From Bidens hawaiensis (Eukaryota > Streptophyta > Magnoliopsida > Asterales > Asteraceae): a DNA stretch of 64,000 bases. Under the pieces are notes generated by a model, which saw only the letters and a program-made list of their open reading frames with translations, did no database searches and was not told the DNA's origin. Positions 21,688 to 32,219 of the stretch are shown piece by piece. How positions within the stretch are numbered: the stretch's first letter is position 1; each line of letters opens with the position of its first letter. Location: assembly GCA_021521415.1 (NCBI GenBank), contig JAIQDT010014339.1, positions 1 to 64,000 of the forward strand. Reading direction: 5' to 3'. A program made the translations under genes and the position numbers.

Positions 21688-22710
21688 TGAAGAAACGTGG
21701 ATCTACTCCCTGGTAGCAGATCTACTTTCCTCGGGTTTTGATTGTACTATTTCACTGATGGTTCTTCTGGATCCGTGTTCTTCCACCTACAAAATGAACA
21801 ACGCCGTTAACTTACCCCTCAGAAAGGGACAGAGGGGTCCTCTTTGGGGTAACCCTCCGGCGTGAGAATAAGTATATGGTGGAGAAGATAATAATGTGTG
21901 TAAGGGAATCTCAAGAGTATTGCTTAATAGCTGAATACTCTTTGATTGTGAGACTGTGTGTTTGTATGTAACTGACTGTGAGTGAATGTAATTCAATATG
22001 ATTGAATGTGATATCACTGCCTGTAACTGTCAATGATTGAGTATGAATGTGTCCATCAAAGTGGAGTTGATGCTGTATTTATAGTGCTAGGGTTTCCACT
22101 GGTTGGGCTCAACCTCGTTGGCCTCCTCCAATCGCACTGCGCCACGTGTCCTCTGGGACACCTGGCGCGTTCTCGTTGGTTGTAATCACGTGGTAACACA
22201 TGTGTCATGCTGAGTTGTCGACCTTTCATTTGGCAGCTGTCAACATCAGCATATTCTTACTCCTTAAAAAGATGCCTTCTGGAAGGTTGTCTGACGTGCA
22301 CAATCAAGGTTGCCCTAATCCTGATTTGGATGAGGACGAGGTCGATTATGTGCATGTGTGATATGCGCCAATCCTGAGGATGCGCGAGGTCTTCTCTTTA
22401 TTCTCACGCGCAGATATTTCATGCGCAGATGTGATATGCACGAGCATGTGATATGCGCCGCGCGCATATGTGATGCGCGAGCATATGTGTGCCTGGGCAG
22501 ATGTGGTATGCACGAGCATGTGATATGCGCCGCGCGCTGATGCGCCGCGCGCATATGTGATGCGCGAGCATATGTGTGCCTGGGCAGATGATGCCTGAGC
22601 ATGTTTTGTATGCGCCATGCGCATAGGTTTTGGCTTTGTGCCTTCATAATGTCTTTATCTTGTGGGTTGACCCGCCTTGCTCGGTGTTGAGGCGGGTACA
22701 TACCTCTTCA
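21688..22710 (-). repeat. 5' LTR of outer element
   Basis: A 1023-bp LTR paired with 759-1796. A minus-sense TATAAATA at 22076-22083 is the likely promoter of the element. The first unit of the GCGC-rich tandem repeat (22427-22500) is 15 bp shorter than in the 3' LTR. Confidence 0.93.
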
Positions 22711-22715
22711 ATGTC
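22711..22715. repeat. right target-site duplication (ATGTC) of outer element
   Basis: It matches ATGTC at 754-758 and closes the outer insertion. Confidence 0.93.
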
Positions 22716-22910
22716 TTTGATGTCTCTAATTGGCTATGCTCTAACGGGTTTGGCTCCAGTTCGATTCCAAAGCGGTTTAGACGGTGGGATTCTCAAACTG
22801 GTGTGAACCCTATGGTTCGGGTTGGAATAGGTTTTGGTTCTTGTCAATCCAATTTATAATCGATTTTGGTCCCAAAACCAATTTTTTTTAAAAAAAAACC
22901 TAAAGTCTAA

Positions 22911-23214
22911 GAGCATTCGCATCCAATTCCCTAGCTTTAAATCCAAAATTACACTAAATATTATTATATTTTCTCTCTCATTTAAATTAAATAATATTTG
23001 ATTTATATATTTTTTATTATCATTTATATTTCTTTTACTCACAACCACTTTCAAAATATATATTAAAAATTATATGATGTGAACACTACTTTTTAAAATA
23101 TACAGAAAATTACTGCACTTATATCTCCTTCACTCACACGTCACAACACCATAAACAACTCTCTGCATTATAAAACTTCATTCAGATTTTTTGATTGATT
23201 GAACGTGAATGCTC
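22911..23214. mobile_element. Tourist-like MITE, 304 bp
   Basis: AT-rich, non-coding, with terminal inverted repeats GAGCATTCGC and (right end, complement) GAGCATTCAC, flanked by TAA at 22908-22910 and 23215-23217. A 3-bp T-A duplication and small size fit PIF/Harbinger-derived Tourist MITEs. It shares its ends with the element at 60325-60689. Confidence 0.7.
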
Positions 23215-23217
23215 TAA

Positions 23218-24225
23218 CCCCACATTTATATAAGGGGTACATGAAATGATATGTTTTTGGAATTATGGGTCATGTGTTTGCTCAAACCTGTTTGGAGCAG
23301 GCCCACTTATAGATATCCATTATAATTTACACTACTCAACCACCAATTTGTATATTGGGTATTTGGGTTAGGCATTCAAAACTAGTTCTCGAGCTGCGTC
23401 GGGTTTTAGTCGTTGAGAAAGAACTAGCCGTAGCTCCATTTCTATCCGTTCTGTTTTTCAAGTCTTCTTTTAGTATGCCGCAATGACATACGTGAAGCCG
23501 CATTTAATGAGTTACCCACACAACAACTCAAGTTCAACAGATGAAGATTAATCACACAATAATAGGAATGAACAAAAATTATAACGTCAAAAAATATATT
23601 AAATTATTTTTTTTATTTTCAATGTATTGCAATTTATGGTTTTCTAAGTTTTAAAATATTAGATAAACATTACTTCAGTTATTTTGGTTTCGCTTGTGTT
23701 TTTTAGAAAAATATATTATGCTATCAGGGTATCATATAAAAAGTTGTAACTTGGTTAAGATACATGTGTGGCAGACCAGCAGTGGGCAGTGGCAAAACCA
23801 AAGTTTGTAAAAATAATTTCATATGCCTTTAAAATATGAAATCCATTAGCATTCTGATTTCTGACAGTGGCTTCAAAGGCATAAATACAAGGACAGAAAT
23901 ATATGACTGAAAAAAACCATTATCTGGCCAAACAAGGTATTCATTTTCATAGGCTTGATTCAAAAATGTAAAGTGAAAAAAAATACAATATTCAATCCAG
24001 ACTAACTGATATTTGGTTGATTAAAAACTAAAGAATTCATCATTATATTCAAAGTCAACTAGATAAACACATCTAGAAAGATGATCAATCAATAAAATAT
24101 CAGATGGTATATTAGTCTGTCTAATCCCAAACGACAATTCTACATACTCTTGTATCAGATTTCATAAGACTACTTATAAATGGCAGTCTGTCACCATGTT
24201 AGCAAATAGCAAGCTTCTGTTGTCC
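23218..24225. other. intergenic DNA
   Basis: AT-rich sequence downstream of the LisH-type gene, including its probable 3' untranslated region (about 23990-24225). No coding region or transposon end was recognised. Confidence 0.5.
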
Positions 24226-26283
24226 TCAAGGATTTCGGCTTTTCACTGCACAACATATGTAATCAGTCAATATCCCAAAACACTAATAGTTTGTATTAAT
24301 ATGTAACTACCATTGAGAATCACAACATACCAGGACTAAAAACTTTGATGGATTTAGTTATAGACTTCACAGATGTGACAGAATTAGGCCCTGCACCAGC
24401 CATATTCAACTCTTGCTCAGATCGGATTTCAGTCACTGTAGAAGACACTCCCGAAACAAGCTCATGATCGCACGCATTGTCATCCACCGTTGTATCTGGT
24501 GAAAGAGACTCGGGAGAAGATCCATTATCCCCCTGGCCTAAGTAATCCATTTGTTCACCGTCAAAAGCAAAATCACCCAACAAAGCAGTCAGATTGAAAT
24601 CCGGCCCTAAACAATCAAAATTAGGCAAGTCAAAGTCAAAAGGGTCGCCTTCAGAAGGAGATTCGGTATTCTCATCAGAAGTCAGAATCTCTGAATTAAC
24701 CGCCACAGTTTCAGACCCATCAAAATCCAGCCGTCCTTTAACTGTGCTGAATCTCTTTGAGCCTGTTTTCAGTGGTGATGTAATGCATTGATTCCTCTCG
24801 ATTGAATAGTAAGATACTTGCTTCATGGGACTCACGTGAATAGCCTCGGATGTAATAACAGTACGGTTTGTTGATGTAAACGGTGGAGGTGTAATCGTCT
24901 TTTTGTTACTTGATGGTGGAGTCTGATTATCACCAGCTGGTGAAACAGTTGGAGACGGTGAGGGTGTTTGGGGACCAGCGTTAAAAAGACACTTAGCCAC
25001 GCTAGAACCTTGAGCTGGTGACAGTGTAGTCGGTGCAGCGTTTGATGGAATTGGAGTAATTTCTTGATTATTATTATTATTAACATTATTTGCTGATGTT
25101 GTTGCAGGTGGTTTGACAGAAGCAGCTGACCAGACTAATGGTTGAGTGCGAGTTCGCTTTGAAGCTGACGGAGCTGCATGAGCATCCTTCCTTCTTTTAA
25201 AGCTGGCTGGCTTGTGCTTGCAATCGCAGTCGGGGTTGAGAAATTAGCAGGCTCTGATAAAGGCTTGGAAGTTGACATCATGACTGGGGTGTTATTAGCT
25301 GAAAAACAAAATTTCAATGTTACATTTAATAAGAAACTTCAACTGGCCACTATCACCACAATAATACAAGTGTTGTAAAGCTCGCTAAACTCAGGACTAA
25401 TCAGATTGGAAATTTATATGTAATTTTCAGTTATATATATATATATATAATTTCCAGTTTTATCTATACATAAATACGCATTTTTATGTGTAACATTTTT
25501 ATAATCCAAACAGACCAAAAATGGTAGGAATCACAGAAAATTAGCTAGAATTAAACCCGATTAGTCCCAGCTTTGACCACTTAGGGGCAATGATGGCAAA
25601 TAAGAACTTATTCACGGCGAATGTCATCGATTACCAAAAGTTGAAAGCAATTACTTGGGGACTCCTCGCCCGATTTTTACAACCATGAATAACACACACA
25701 TATTTACATTTAATTAATTTATTAACTTAGCATTTTCATATAAAGGCCTTAAACATTTTGACACAAAAGTACAAAACCCTAATTTCATAACACAAAAATA
25801 AAATCCAGATTGAATTGTTACCTGCTGAGAGGAGAGGCATGACCATCGGAGACGGCTGTAGCACCGCCGCAGTCGATCCGCCATGACTATACGCATTCAT
25901 CACATCCTGCATTCCTCGCAGCAACGTCTGCACCCGAAACTTCTCCTGATCCAGCCGACTCTTCTCTTGACTCAACATCACCTTCTGCTCTTTCAAACAA
26001 ATATACTCATCCAACATATCGCCTAAACTCAACAAACTCTTCGGCGCCTGAAAAAGACACATCATAAATCCCAAAACCGTTATAACAAATAAAAATAAAG
26101 CAATACCTCATTGACTGGTGATTTGGAAATGAGATGTGAAGCCTCGGTTCGAAAAGTGGAGCGGGTTTGGACGAAGTTGTTATCGGAGAGGTAGCGGTCG
26201 ACGATGAAGGCGACTTGAACTTTAGTGACCTTGCCTTTGCCGATTGCGTTATCGGGTTTACGGGATTTGGTTTGCTTTCCCAT
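24226..26283 (-). CDS. LisH-type protein of unknown function, with 1-nt frameshift
   Basis: Four exons: 26107-26283, 25822-26047, 24331-25298, 24226-24245, all with GT-AG introns and matching phases, about 463 residues. The N-terminus is basic (KQTKSRKPDNAIGKGKVTKV), followed by a LisH-like segment (VAFIVDRYLSDNNF), then a Glu/Lys/Gln-rich helix (LKEQKVMLSQEKSRLDQEKF), a basic KRRKDAHAAPSASKRTRTQP stretch that could be a nuclear localisation signal, Ser/Thr/Pro-rich sequence and an acidic region (PFDFDLPNFDCLGPDF). The short last exon encodes VKSRNP. Exon 3 is one base short: the reading frame changes near 25193-25200 in an A run. This may be a true frameshift or a sequence error. I recognise a conserved plant protein but not a named function. 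Confidence 0.8.
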
Positions 26284-27211
26284 TGGAATTGGAATGGAAT
26301 TGAAAGTGAGATCTGAGATTGGAACTGTACAAGTACGGGGAAAGGGGGCGGGAGTATTTGAAAGTTTTGGAGGAGGATGAGTGGTTTTGTTAACGAAAGG
26401 CGTGGAGGGAAATGAATAATGAATGTTTAAGGTTTCCGCGGTTAGATGTGGGACGAAATTAGGGCGCTTTAATTGTTTTCTATTTTTAGTCCTGCTAATT
26501 AATTTTTATCCTTTTATAAAATTATTATTATTATACTTGAATAAATTTGGGATGTATATGTAATGTGACCGTTGTATATTAAACGATAAGGTAACAAAAT
26601 AATAATAAAATTGTTTTATGACGAAGTTATATGTAAAGTTAATGTATTTGCTAATTTATGCTGACTAATGTATAGATTTATTTACTTTTAAGTTTATAAG
26701 GAAATTTAGTTCAATATGTATAAATCTTGATGTGAGTATGTGACCGTTGTATATTAAATTATAAGGTAACAAAATTAAAATTGAGTCTTATTTTTATTGT
26801 TAGTATATAAAATTAAGGTGTTTGTTAACTTCTATTGAGTACTTTGTTATAACATTATGTTTTTTTTTAACATCACTTTGTTATAACAACAAATTCAAAT
26901 ATACAAGGTTAAATTAAAAGGTAACAAAATAAAACATATTTTTATATTGGCAAATCGAAAATAATTAATCTCACATTTTATGTATTGGCCGATAATAATC
27001 TCACATTGACAAATTAATGTCAACAGGTTAAACCTTTAGACTATTTTTCTGTCAATGGACCTCTGTTAAAAAACACTTTACGTCGTTAAGTTATTTTTCG
27101 AATTTCAAATGATGTTTTAGGGCTTTTGATATAAAGAAAAATGTGTGTCGATTGATGTAAAACTTATCTCAAAACGATATATATATTTGATTATTTTATA
27201 TTTATGACTGA
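26284..27211. other. intergenic DNA with degenerate repeats
   Basis: It starts with the promoter side of the LisH-type gene. Two degenerate copies of a segment with GTGACCGTTGTATATTAAA and AAGGTAACAAAAT lie near 26565 and 26740, with a weaker third copy near 27855. No coding sequence was seen. Confidence 0.5.
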
Positions 27212-27720
27212 CTAGTGTTTTTTCTAGCACATTGCGTCGAGCATGTCGGTAAACACGGGTAGTAGTAAAACGCAGTCGGTTGCAGTTATGTGCGTTATTG
27301 TATCGAAACTAAGACAAAAATAAAACACAAAAAAATATAAAATTTGGGGTGGACCGATGGCGTGGTTGGTTGGTAAAACTGGATCATTTGTAAAACCCGA
27401 CCGTTATCGATCCCGGGCGTTGAGGCAGTTGAGTCTACACGAATTCAGTTGTTTTCGTCATGTTCGTTATGGGACCGTAACTAAAAAACAAAAATCAGCA
27501 TTCGGTCAGTTTTTGTTACGGTACTGTAACTAAAACAAAACGCGGTGATTCTACGCGAATTCGGTAGGTTTTCGTCGCATTCGGTATGATACTGTAAATA
27601 ATAAAAAAGAACAAAACCAAATTTCACATTCGATAGGTTTTTATTACGTTATTTATGGTCGAAAATTAAAAAAACAAAATAAATACTACTAATAAAGTGC
27701 CGCAAAGTGATCTAATTGGA
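27212..27720 (-). mobile_element. degenerate Helitron-like fragment
   Basis: It starts with CTAG and a decayed hairpin region and continues with GGTAAAACCCGACCGTTATCG, GGGACCGTAACTAAAA and related phrases that recur at 32436-33130 and 42844-43625. The shared family and minus-strand 3' end (CTAG read outward) suggest an old Helitron. The right end is unclear. Confidence 0.4.
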
Positions 27721-28353
27721 AATTTGGTGTACCAAACTCCTTAATCATATTATATAATAATAATATGTAAAATTAATGTATTTGCTCATTTCAGTTGAGT
27801 AAAATGTCCAGATTTAATTATTTGTAAGTTTGTAAATAAATATGTATAAGTTTGGATGTGACCATTCTATATTAAATTACTAGAAGTAGGGTTCGCGCGA
27901 TACAACTGGTTTTGAAACAAACTTTGATAATCACGTAACACTTATGAGTGTTCATGATTTGACATGACGTGAAACACAAGCCAAACACAATACGATTTTA
28001 AGTGGGTTTAACACAACATAAATGAGTATACGGGCCGAGTTAGTTAAAATTTAAAATTAATAATGTCACAAATATGAGCTTTATTTTATTTTAGAGAATA
28101 GTATACATATATGTAATGATTTATCAATCCAATTAATTTAAGGTTAGAAATTGAATTATTACGTGTTACAGTTAAAAATAAACGTGTTACTGTTTTTGTA
28201 TTTAAATTATAAAAGTGAAAACATAATTTGTTTCTCAAAGTTTTACCGGGCACCCTAAGTTGGGTTGTGGTAAATTTTGGTGGGCTTGTTTGTATCTTTG
28301 ATTCTTTGTGAGAAAAAGTAAATAGGCATTGAATGCTTTTAAGTTTTAACCAC
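27721..28353. other. intergenic DNA
   Basis: AT-rich sequence between Helitron-like remnants and the solo LTR. No gene was seen. Confidence 0.5.
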
Positions 28354-28780
28354 ATTTTTGTAAGGCTTCGTTACCGGTAGCCCTACTTTCGTGTTGGATT
28401 TACTCATAAACGCAGTTCTAATATCAGAGTTAATTAAAACATTCGCGGAATATAAAAGCTTTCATAAAACATTTCATAACAAAACACATCTTGTCTTAGA
28501 ACAACATCTTGTCTTTCAAAATAAACAAAACGTTAAACTTAAACGTCTTGAGTCTTCCAATGCCAGCCTCTTATTCAGTGCCACGTGTCTCCTCAAGCGA
28601 GCTGCCTCATCCTACTCACCTGCGTGCATACTAAAAGTCAGCTACGCTGAGTGAGTTCTAGTTAATCATACATTATACAATACACACCAACTTATATTCT
28701 TTCATTCATACTTTCATACTTTCTTTTGTATTAACTTGCTTTCATATCTTACGTTATAAAGAGCATTACGCCCTACATTC

Positions 28781-29003
28781 CTCGAGTATTATTAGGGCTC
28801 GGTACCCTCCTTCCTCGAGTATTATTAGGGCTTGGTACCCTCCTTCCTCGAGTATTATCAGGGCTCGGTACCCTCTTTCCACGAATATTAGTAGGGTTCG
28901 GTTCCCTAGTTCTCGAATATTAGTAAGGTTCGATTCCCTCTTCGTTACCATACAACCATACATCATACCTCGAGTATTATTAGGGCCCGGTACCCTTTTC
29001 GTA
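28781..29003. repeat. 33-bp tandem array in solo LTR
   Basis: About five adjacent, progressively diverged units of CTCGAGTATTATTAGGGCTC followed by GGTACCCTCCTTC. An isolated sixth copy is at 28977-29001. It contains XhoI-like and KpnI-like sites in each good unit. There are no unique spacers and no CRISPR genes, so it is an ordinary minisatellite. Confidence 0.85.
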
Positions 29004-29569
29004 ACCATACAACCATCCTTTCCTTCTTTTATTAACTTTATCACATTCATACACATAAGCATACATATCATACTTACCTTATACATAGCGTTACAACCTG
29101 ACAGTACGTACAATATCCGAAGATCGTTCACGTACCAACAAGCAATCATTCATAAATTTCACATCATTCATATAAGGCATACACTTATCACTTAGGATAA
29201 GTGTATTAACAAACATATAGAGTATGCACACAGCCCCGAAAACATAACACAGAAGTGGGGCTAGAAACTCACCCGAATCCTGTTACGCTATCCGTTAATC
29301 GTTATTTCCTTCTTGAGCTATGCACGGCTAACTGTATAATATTTACATGTATCAATTAACTACTACTACTCATGTTGTATTTCTATCTTTATATAACCCA
29401 CGACGAACGGGGGTCCGGGGGCAGAGCCCCTGGCAGCGGGGTCTAGGGGCGGCAGCCCCTAGCAGGGTCCAAGGGGCAGAGCCCCTGGCTGGGGTCAAGC
29501 TTAACAATAAGGTTTTTAATTAGGTTTTTAATTTATTTTCTCATTTGCTAACTCCAGCGAACTTATCAT

Positions 29570-29860
29570 TAAGCGAACTTAACAATAAGCGAACTTAAGC
29601 ATAGGCGAAATTAGTGTTCGGCGAAGTTAACCCTAGGCGAACATATGCTAGGCGAAGTTATCAGTTAGGCGAACTTGTCACCAGGCGAAGTTATCAGTTA
29701 GGCGAACTTGTCACCAGGCGAAGTTATCACTTAGGCGAACTTGGCCTTAGGCGAAGTTACCAGTTAAGCGAACTTGGCCTTAGGCGAAGTTACCATTTAG
29801 GCGAACTTGCTTGCAAGCGAACTTGCTTGCAGGCGAAGTTCACTTGTAGGCGAAGTTGTG
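29570..29860. repeat. alternating GCGAACTT/GCGAAGTT array in solo LTR
   Basis: About 18 units of 16-19 bp, each with the octamer GCGAACTT or GCGAAGTT. The two forms alternate through much of the array and differ only at the central C/G. Because GAACTT and AAGTTC are complementary, neighbouring units could pair. The open frame here on the plus strand follows the repeat and is not a gene. Confidence 0.8.
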
Positions 29861-30557
29861 CAGCAGCCGCCGCTGTTCATCCTTAATCCCCAAAATCATC
29901 ATCGTTTTACCGAGAAATCCATGGGTATGGCGTTAACAAGTCCCGCGATCATTCCCATGGCCTTGTTTGGGTAAAACTTAGCCCGGAATGATGTAAAGTT
30001 TGGACCTTTATGGTAAAAACGTTCAATACTAATGTTAAGGGTTCATTAATCGAGCCGTTTCCATTTTCGGGTTCATTACACTCGTATTTATCATCAAGTT
30101 TACAACTTTATGTTTCGTTTTACTCTCGTTCTAAGTTTCAAAACTAAACGTTTATAAAAACGAAATCTTTAGGATCAAAACATACCTTTTATACGTTCGG
30201 TGTGGTCGCGGTTTGCTTGGTTATCTCGTATATTGAAGATATAATAATGGTCGGCTTGATTTTTGGACTCGAATCCGCTCTCTCTCTCTCGGCCGTATGA
30301 GGTGTAGTGTATGTGTGTGTTTTTGAGTGTGTAGAGATTTATGAAATATGGAAATGATAGTTAGGGTTTTAGGATGGTTTAAGGGGATATTTGTATCCCT
30401 TAAACCCCATGGACCTAAGGCCCATTACCCTTAATCCATCTTAATTAATATAAGTCCATGATCCGTTCTTTACTCGGTATTACTTACTTAATAACGCGAA
30501 ATCACTAAACGTAACTTTCTTTATGTATCATTATAATATTCAGGACGTTACAATTTT

Positions 30558-31012
30558 GTATTATGATTGCATATTTAGGTTGTAAATTAATGTTTTGTTG
30601 ACTTGTACATTATAATCGACAACTCGGTATTAACGGAGTTATATATCGAAACGTTGACAAAAATGAGTCTGACGCAACAATAAGTTTCTTTATTTTTTGA
30701 TGATATAATATATGTATAAATATGAAAGAAAAAAAAAGTATATAAATTTGTCAAGTAGAGGTTAAATGTAAGGGGCAAATCTGTAACTATATTTTAAACT
30801 AACAAAAGTTTAATAAAGACGAGGAATCATTGTTATAACTATATTTGAATAAATAGAAAAACGCCGAAGATTTAATGTTTCAATAACCATTAAATTGTAG
30901 TTAGTGTCTATGTAAAGAAGTCGTAAGTGAAAACAAGTGTATTGAAATTCTTTTTGTACGAATTTGTATCCATGTTGTTTTCAAGATAATAAAATCAAAT
31001 TAAATCAGATTG
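30558..31012. other. intergenic DNA
   Basis: AT-rich sequence with no recognised gene or element end. Confidence 0.5.
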
Positions 31013-31290
31013 CAGACAGTTTTTGTCTTAAAAAACAAACAACACTTAAATGATTATACAACCAAACTAGTGTTAAACCCGGCGCGTTGCGCCGGACATG
31101 TTGAATATGTTTATGTACCCGTCTTTTTGAAGACAGTTTTTGTCTTAAAAAACAAACAACACTTAAATGATTGTATTATACCATTTTTAATGCATCGGAC
31201 ATGTTGAATATGTTTATGTACCCGTCTTTTTGAAGACATTTTTTATCTTTAGAACAAACTAACACTTAAAAGATTGTATTATACCATTTT
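31013..31290. repeat. tandem repeat around a Helitron end, period about 104-118 bp
   Basis: The phrase GACAGTTTTTGTCTTAAAAA followed by AACACTTAAATGATT starts near 31013, 31131 and (diverged) 31235. The first copy is cut by the Helitron 3' end at 31067, so the array spans the element boundary. Confidence 0.65.
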
Positions 31291-31525
31291 TATTTTAATG
31301 CACCTATGATGTTATAGTAACAGTTAACCCTCCCACAATAACAGAGATCGCATGTGTAATACCATAAAAAATTCTATAATAACCAATTTCAACATTATTA
31401 ATACCATAAAAAATTTCGTCTTTATATAGCGACATTTGCTGTGGAAAATATTAAACAATAACAGTTGTTGGTTTGGAACGTCAACAATCATCATTGTTAC
31501 TATTATTATTATGGTTTTACAACAC

Positions 31526-31853
31526 TTATGAATCCCTTGTGGCACAACAAACACAAAGGTCTTGTAGACAACCTGATGCTCCAATAGGATACTGTGGAGG
31601 AACAATATCAAAACACTTATCCGCACAAGAAACGTCCGTGCAATCATGTGCTCCAAACTGATAAATGAAAGGAGCTGATCCAAAAGCTGCGTGTAAAAAA
31701 AACCATAGTTAGACTAAGGATGTCGTAACAAGAAGATATTACTGAATTAAAAAAATCACCTCTACGGGTGCAATATTCTTGAGGGGCTTCCCCGGTGATC
31801 TGATTCAAAAGAAGCATGCAAAACAACACAAAACACAATAACTTCATCCTCAT
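31526..31853 (-). CDS. secreted cysteine-rich defensin-like peptide
   Basis: Two exons, 31760-31853 and 31526-31686, GT-AG, 84 residues. Exon 1 encodes a hydrophobic signal peptide (LLCFVLFCMLLL, probable cleavage after ITG) and the first residues of the mature peptide. Exon 2 carries the rest. The mature part of about 60 residues has eight cysteines, including C-X3-C and C-X-C spacings as in the plant defensin-like (DEFL) families. The intron inside or near the signal-peptide boundary is also typical. A TATAAATA box lies at 31956-31963. Such peptides act outside the cell in defence or signalling; the precise subfamily is not clear and the spacing is not that of a classical defensin. Confidence 0.75.
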
Positions 31854-31955
31854 TAGAGTGTAAGGTTTGGTGATGTTGATCTAGAGAGGCGGGCGATCGA
31901 TAGATGTGAAATGTAAATGAAAGAAGGTTAGGTGATGTTTGGTATAATAGCAACC

Positions 31956-31963
31956 TATTTATA
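31956..31963 (-). promoter_or_regulatory. TATA box of cysteine-rich peptide gene
   Basis: TATAAATA in minus sense, about 105 bp before the ATG at 31853. Confidence 0.6.
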
Positions 31964-32219
31964 AGGAAGTTGTGATTCAAGTTAACTGTTTGATGTGGCA
32001 TTGCAAGGTGGGTGTCTTCAGTGGTGTTATAGTTATTAACACGAAGTATTATTATTTGACAGGTGAGATGAGATACAATGTGGGTGTGGGTTTGCAAGGG
32101 TGGTGTGGGTTTGCGATTAAATAATTATATTGTTTTTATATTTTAAGTTGAAAAAAAAAAACATAAAACCTCATCACATCATACCACCACTCATATTAAA
32201 TTTCATTACTAGTGATAGA

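Larger units (their letters stand above)
759..22710 (-). mobile_element. outer Ty3/Gypsy LTR retrotransposon, Tat lineage
   Basis: A full-length element on the minus strand. It spans 21,952 bp, about 12.6 kb once the nested insertion and its duplication are removed. LTRs (759-1796, 21688-22710) begin TGAAGA and end TCTTCA, flanked by ATGTC. In minus sense the order is 5' LTR, primer-binding site starting TGGCGCC, gag, protease, RT, two RNase H domains, integrase, an antisense spliced gene, a G-rich polypurine tract and 3' LTR. The second RNase H domain and the antisense ORF between pol and the 3' LTR are known marks of the Tat group (Ogre, Retand, Grande). By eye the LTRs differ by about 5 substitutions plus one 15-bp indel, so the insertion is recent. 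The integrase is split by the nested element. Confidence 0.93.
28359..30552 (-). mobile_element. solo LTR, chromovirus-like, 2194 bp
   Basis: It begins TGTAAGGCTTC and ends GGACGTTACA, flanked by ATTTT at 28354-28358 and 30553-30557. In minus sense the start TGTAACGTCC is typical of long chromovirus LTRs. No internal coding region or second LTR is present, so this is what remains after recombination between two LTRs. It contains two tandem arrays (28781-29003 and 29570-29860) and a G-rich segment with GGGGCAGAGCCCCTGG (29408-29500). Confidence 0.8.
31067..32219 (-). mobile_element. candidate Helitron carrying a cysteine-rich peptide gene
   Basis: Read on the minus strand, the 3' end shows a hairpin CCGGCGC-AAC-GCGCCGG (31079-31095) followed by GTTTAACACTAG ending at 31067. 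The distance fits a Helitron terminus. A candidate 5' end TCTATCACTAG lies at 32219, with A before it and T after the 3' end, the expected A/T insertion site. The 3' end is clear, while the 5' end is only a guess. The defensin-like gene would lie inside. Confidence 0.45.

Noticed and set aside
28781..29003. CRISPR-like direct repeats
   Set aside because: Units are contiguous without unique spacers, diverge along the array, and the context is a plant solo LTR.
29614..29886. 90-codon plus-strand ORF
   Set aside because: It is a translation of the GCGAAGTT/GCGAACTT array and has no other support.
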